Translations under genes and position numbers: made by a program
Part shown: piece by piece, positions 4,550-5,129 of the stretch
How positions within the stretch are numbered: position 1 is the first letter of the stretch
Layout of the letters: every line of letters starts with the position of its first letter
From: Lachnospiraceae bacterium UBA3826
GTDB lineage: Bacteria; Bacillota; Clostridia; Lachnospirales; Lachnospiraceae
DNA length: 5,129 nucleotides
Assembly (NCBI GenBank): GCA_002393095.1
Contig: DGII01000075.1
Coordinates: 1 to 5,129, forward strand
Direction: 5' to 3'
The notes under the pieces: generated by a model
Seen by the model: the letters and a program-made list of their open reading frames with translations, nothing else
Told to the model about the DNA's origin: nothing
The model's database searches: none

Positions 4550-5129
4550 ATGGCAGAAAAATATTATTTAACTACAGCAATAGCATATACATCGGGAAAG
4601 CCGCACATAGGCAACTCTTACGAGATAGTGATGGCGGATGCCATTGCAAGATATAAGAGGCAGCAGGGCTATGATGTATTCTTTCAGACAGGCACAGATG
4701 AGCATGGACAGAAGATAGAGGAGAAGGCTGCGGCAAAGGGTGTTACGCCCAAGGAATTTGTTGATGAAGTTGCAGGCATCATAAGGGGTATATGCGACAG
4801 TCTCAATGTGTCATATGATAAGTTCATCCGAACTACTGATAAGGATCATGAGAGGCAGGTTCAGAAGATCTTTAAGAAGCTGTACGATCAGGGTGATATA
4901 TATAAGGGCTCATATGAAGGAATGTATTGTACGCCGTGTGAGTCATTCTGGACCGAATCCCAGCTTAAGGACGGTAAGTGTCCGGACTGCGGCAGAGAGG
5001 TGCGTCCTGCCAAGGAAGAGGCATACTTTTTCAAGATGAGTAAGTATGCGGACAGACTTATAGAGTATATCAATTCCCATCCGGAATTCATACAGCCCGT
5101 ATCACGGAAGAATGAGATGATGAACAATT
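4550..5129 (+). CDS. metG: Methionyl-tRNA synthetase, N-terminal part (3'-truncated by window end)
   Basis: The 193 visible codons encode the N-terminal catalytic half-domain of a class I aminoacyl-tRNA synthetase that charges tRNA(Met). The protein starts MAEKYYLTTAIAYTSGKPHIG; the class I HIGH-type signature reads HIGN (19-22). FFQTGTDEHGQKIE (44-57) is the typical MetRS continuation and holds the conserved GTDEHG. The connective-peptide zinc site is present as C127-x2-C130 and C144-x2-C147 (YCTPCESFW and KCPDCGRE), the single-knuckle arrangement of four cysteines. The KMSKS loop and the anticodon-binding domain lie beyond the window. The start is ATG 4550: no other in-frame start lies just upstream, and GGTGAT (4541-4546) plus GGAAG (4533-4537) offer weak ribosome-binding complementarity. 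The position downstream of rsmI, though separated here by the transporter cassette, fits the Bacillus yabC-metS neighbourhood. No terminator or promoter was seen in the 24-nt gap after rpe. Confidence 0.96.
   Translation, partial: MAEKYYLTTAIAYTSGKPHIGNSYEIVMADAIARYKRQQGYDVFFQTGTDEHGQKIEEKAAAKGVTPKEFVDEVAGIIRGICDSLNVSYDKFIRTTDKDHERQVQKIFKKLYDQGDIYKGSYEGMYCTPCESFWTESQLKDGKCPDCGREVRPAKEEAYFFKMSKYADRLIEYINSHPEFIQPVSRKNEMMNN

Noticed and set aside
4806..5039. A + strand open frame of 77 codons inside metG
   Set aside because: It overlaps metG in another frame. The metG frame carries the MetRS motifs and the zinc cysteines, while this one is Arg/Ser/Cys-rich without a domain.
5033..5044. KMSK in metG (residues 163-166 region) as the class I KMSKS signature
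   Set aside because: It lies in the FFKMSKYADRL segment before the true catalytic loop. The functional KMSKS of MetRS comes over a hundred residues later, beyond the window.

Overview
The window looks like chromosomal DNA of a Firmicute, most likely a Lachnospiraceae-type clostridium. The evidence is a mid-range GC content, heavy use of AGA/AGG and ATA codons, Shine-Dalgarno sites of the AAGGAG type, some GTG and TTG starts, and the gene order. That order (ricT, trmN6, rsmI ... metG) is the conserved Bacillus/Clostridium yaaT-yabB-yabC-metS neighbourhood. The genus call is inference only. All genes are on the + strand and closely packed. No RNA genes, insertion sequences, CRISPR arrays or phage features were seen.

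Left part (1-2255): the 3' part of ricT (PSP1 domain, an iron-sulfur-linked RNA-processing and signalling protein). A strong intercistronic hairpin follows, then trmN6 (tRNA adenine methyltransferase) and rsmI (16S rRNA 2'-O-methyltransferase), 15 nt apart. This is an RNA-modification block. The yabA and yazA genes that accompany it in Bacillus subtilis are not between these genes.

Middle part (2256-4525): an AT-rich gap carries a plausible sigma-A promoter and an imperfect palindrome. It is followed by an amino-acid ABC transporter lipoprotein, its membrane permease, and a ribulose-phosphate 3-epimerase gene that overlaps the permease stop codon. No ATP-binding subunit gene is in the window. 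The most unusual object is the lipoprotein. Its family-3 solute-binding fold is written in circularly permuted order: the half that is normally C-terminal (IGVQLGTTG ... VIIDEQPA ... EEYAI ... DGTID) comes first, and the half that is normally N-terminal (LTMATNAAFEPYEF ... GIDADMAQAL ... GMTVTEDR ... VDFS) comes last. The signal peptide, frame and ligand-contact motifs are all intact.

Right edge (4550-5129): the 5' part of metG (methionyl-tRNA synthetase), with a HIGN-type signature and a four-cysteine zinc site, cut by the window end.

Together the window is mostly housekeeping translation genes, with a transport/carbon-metabolism cassette placed between rsmI and metG. Start sites, hairpins and promoters were read by eye. 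Family assignments rest on recognised motifs and were not checked by database search.
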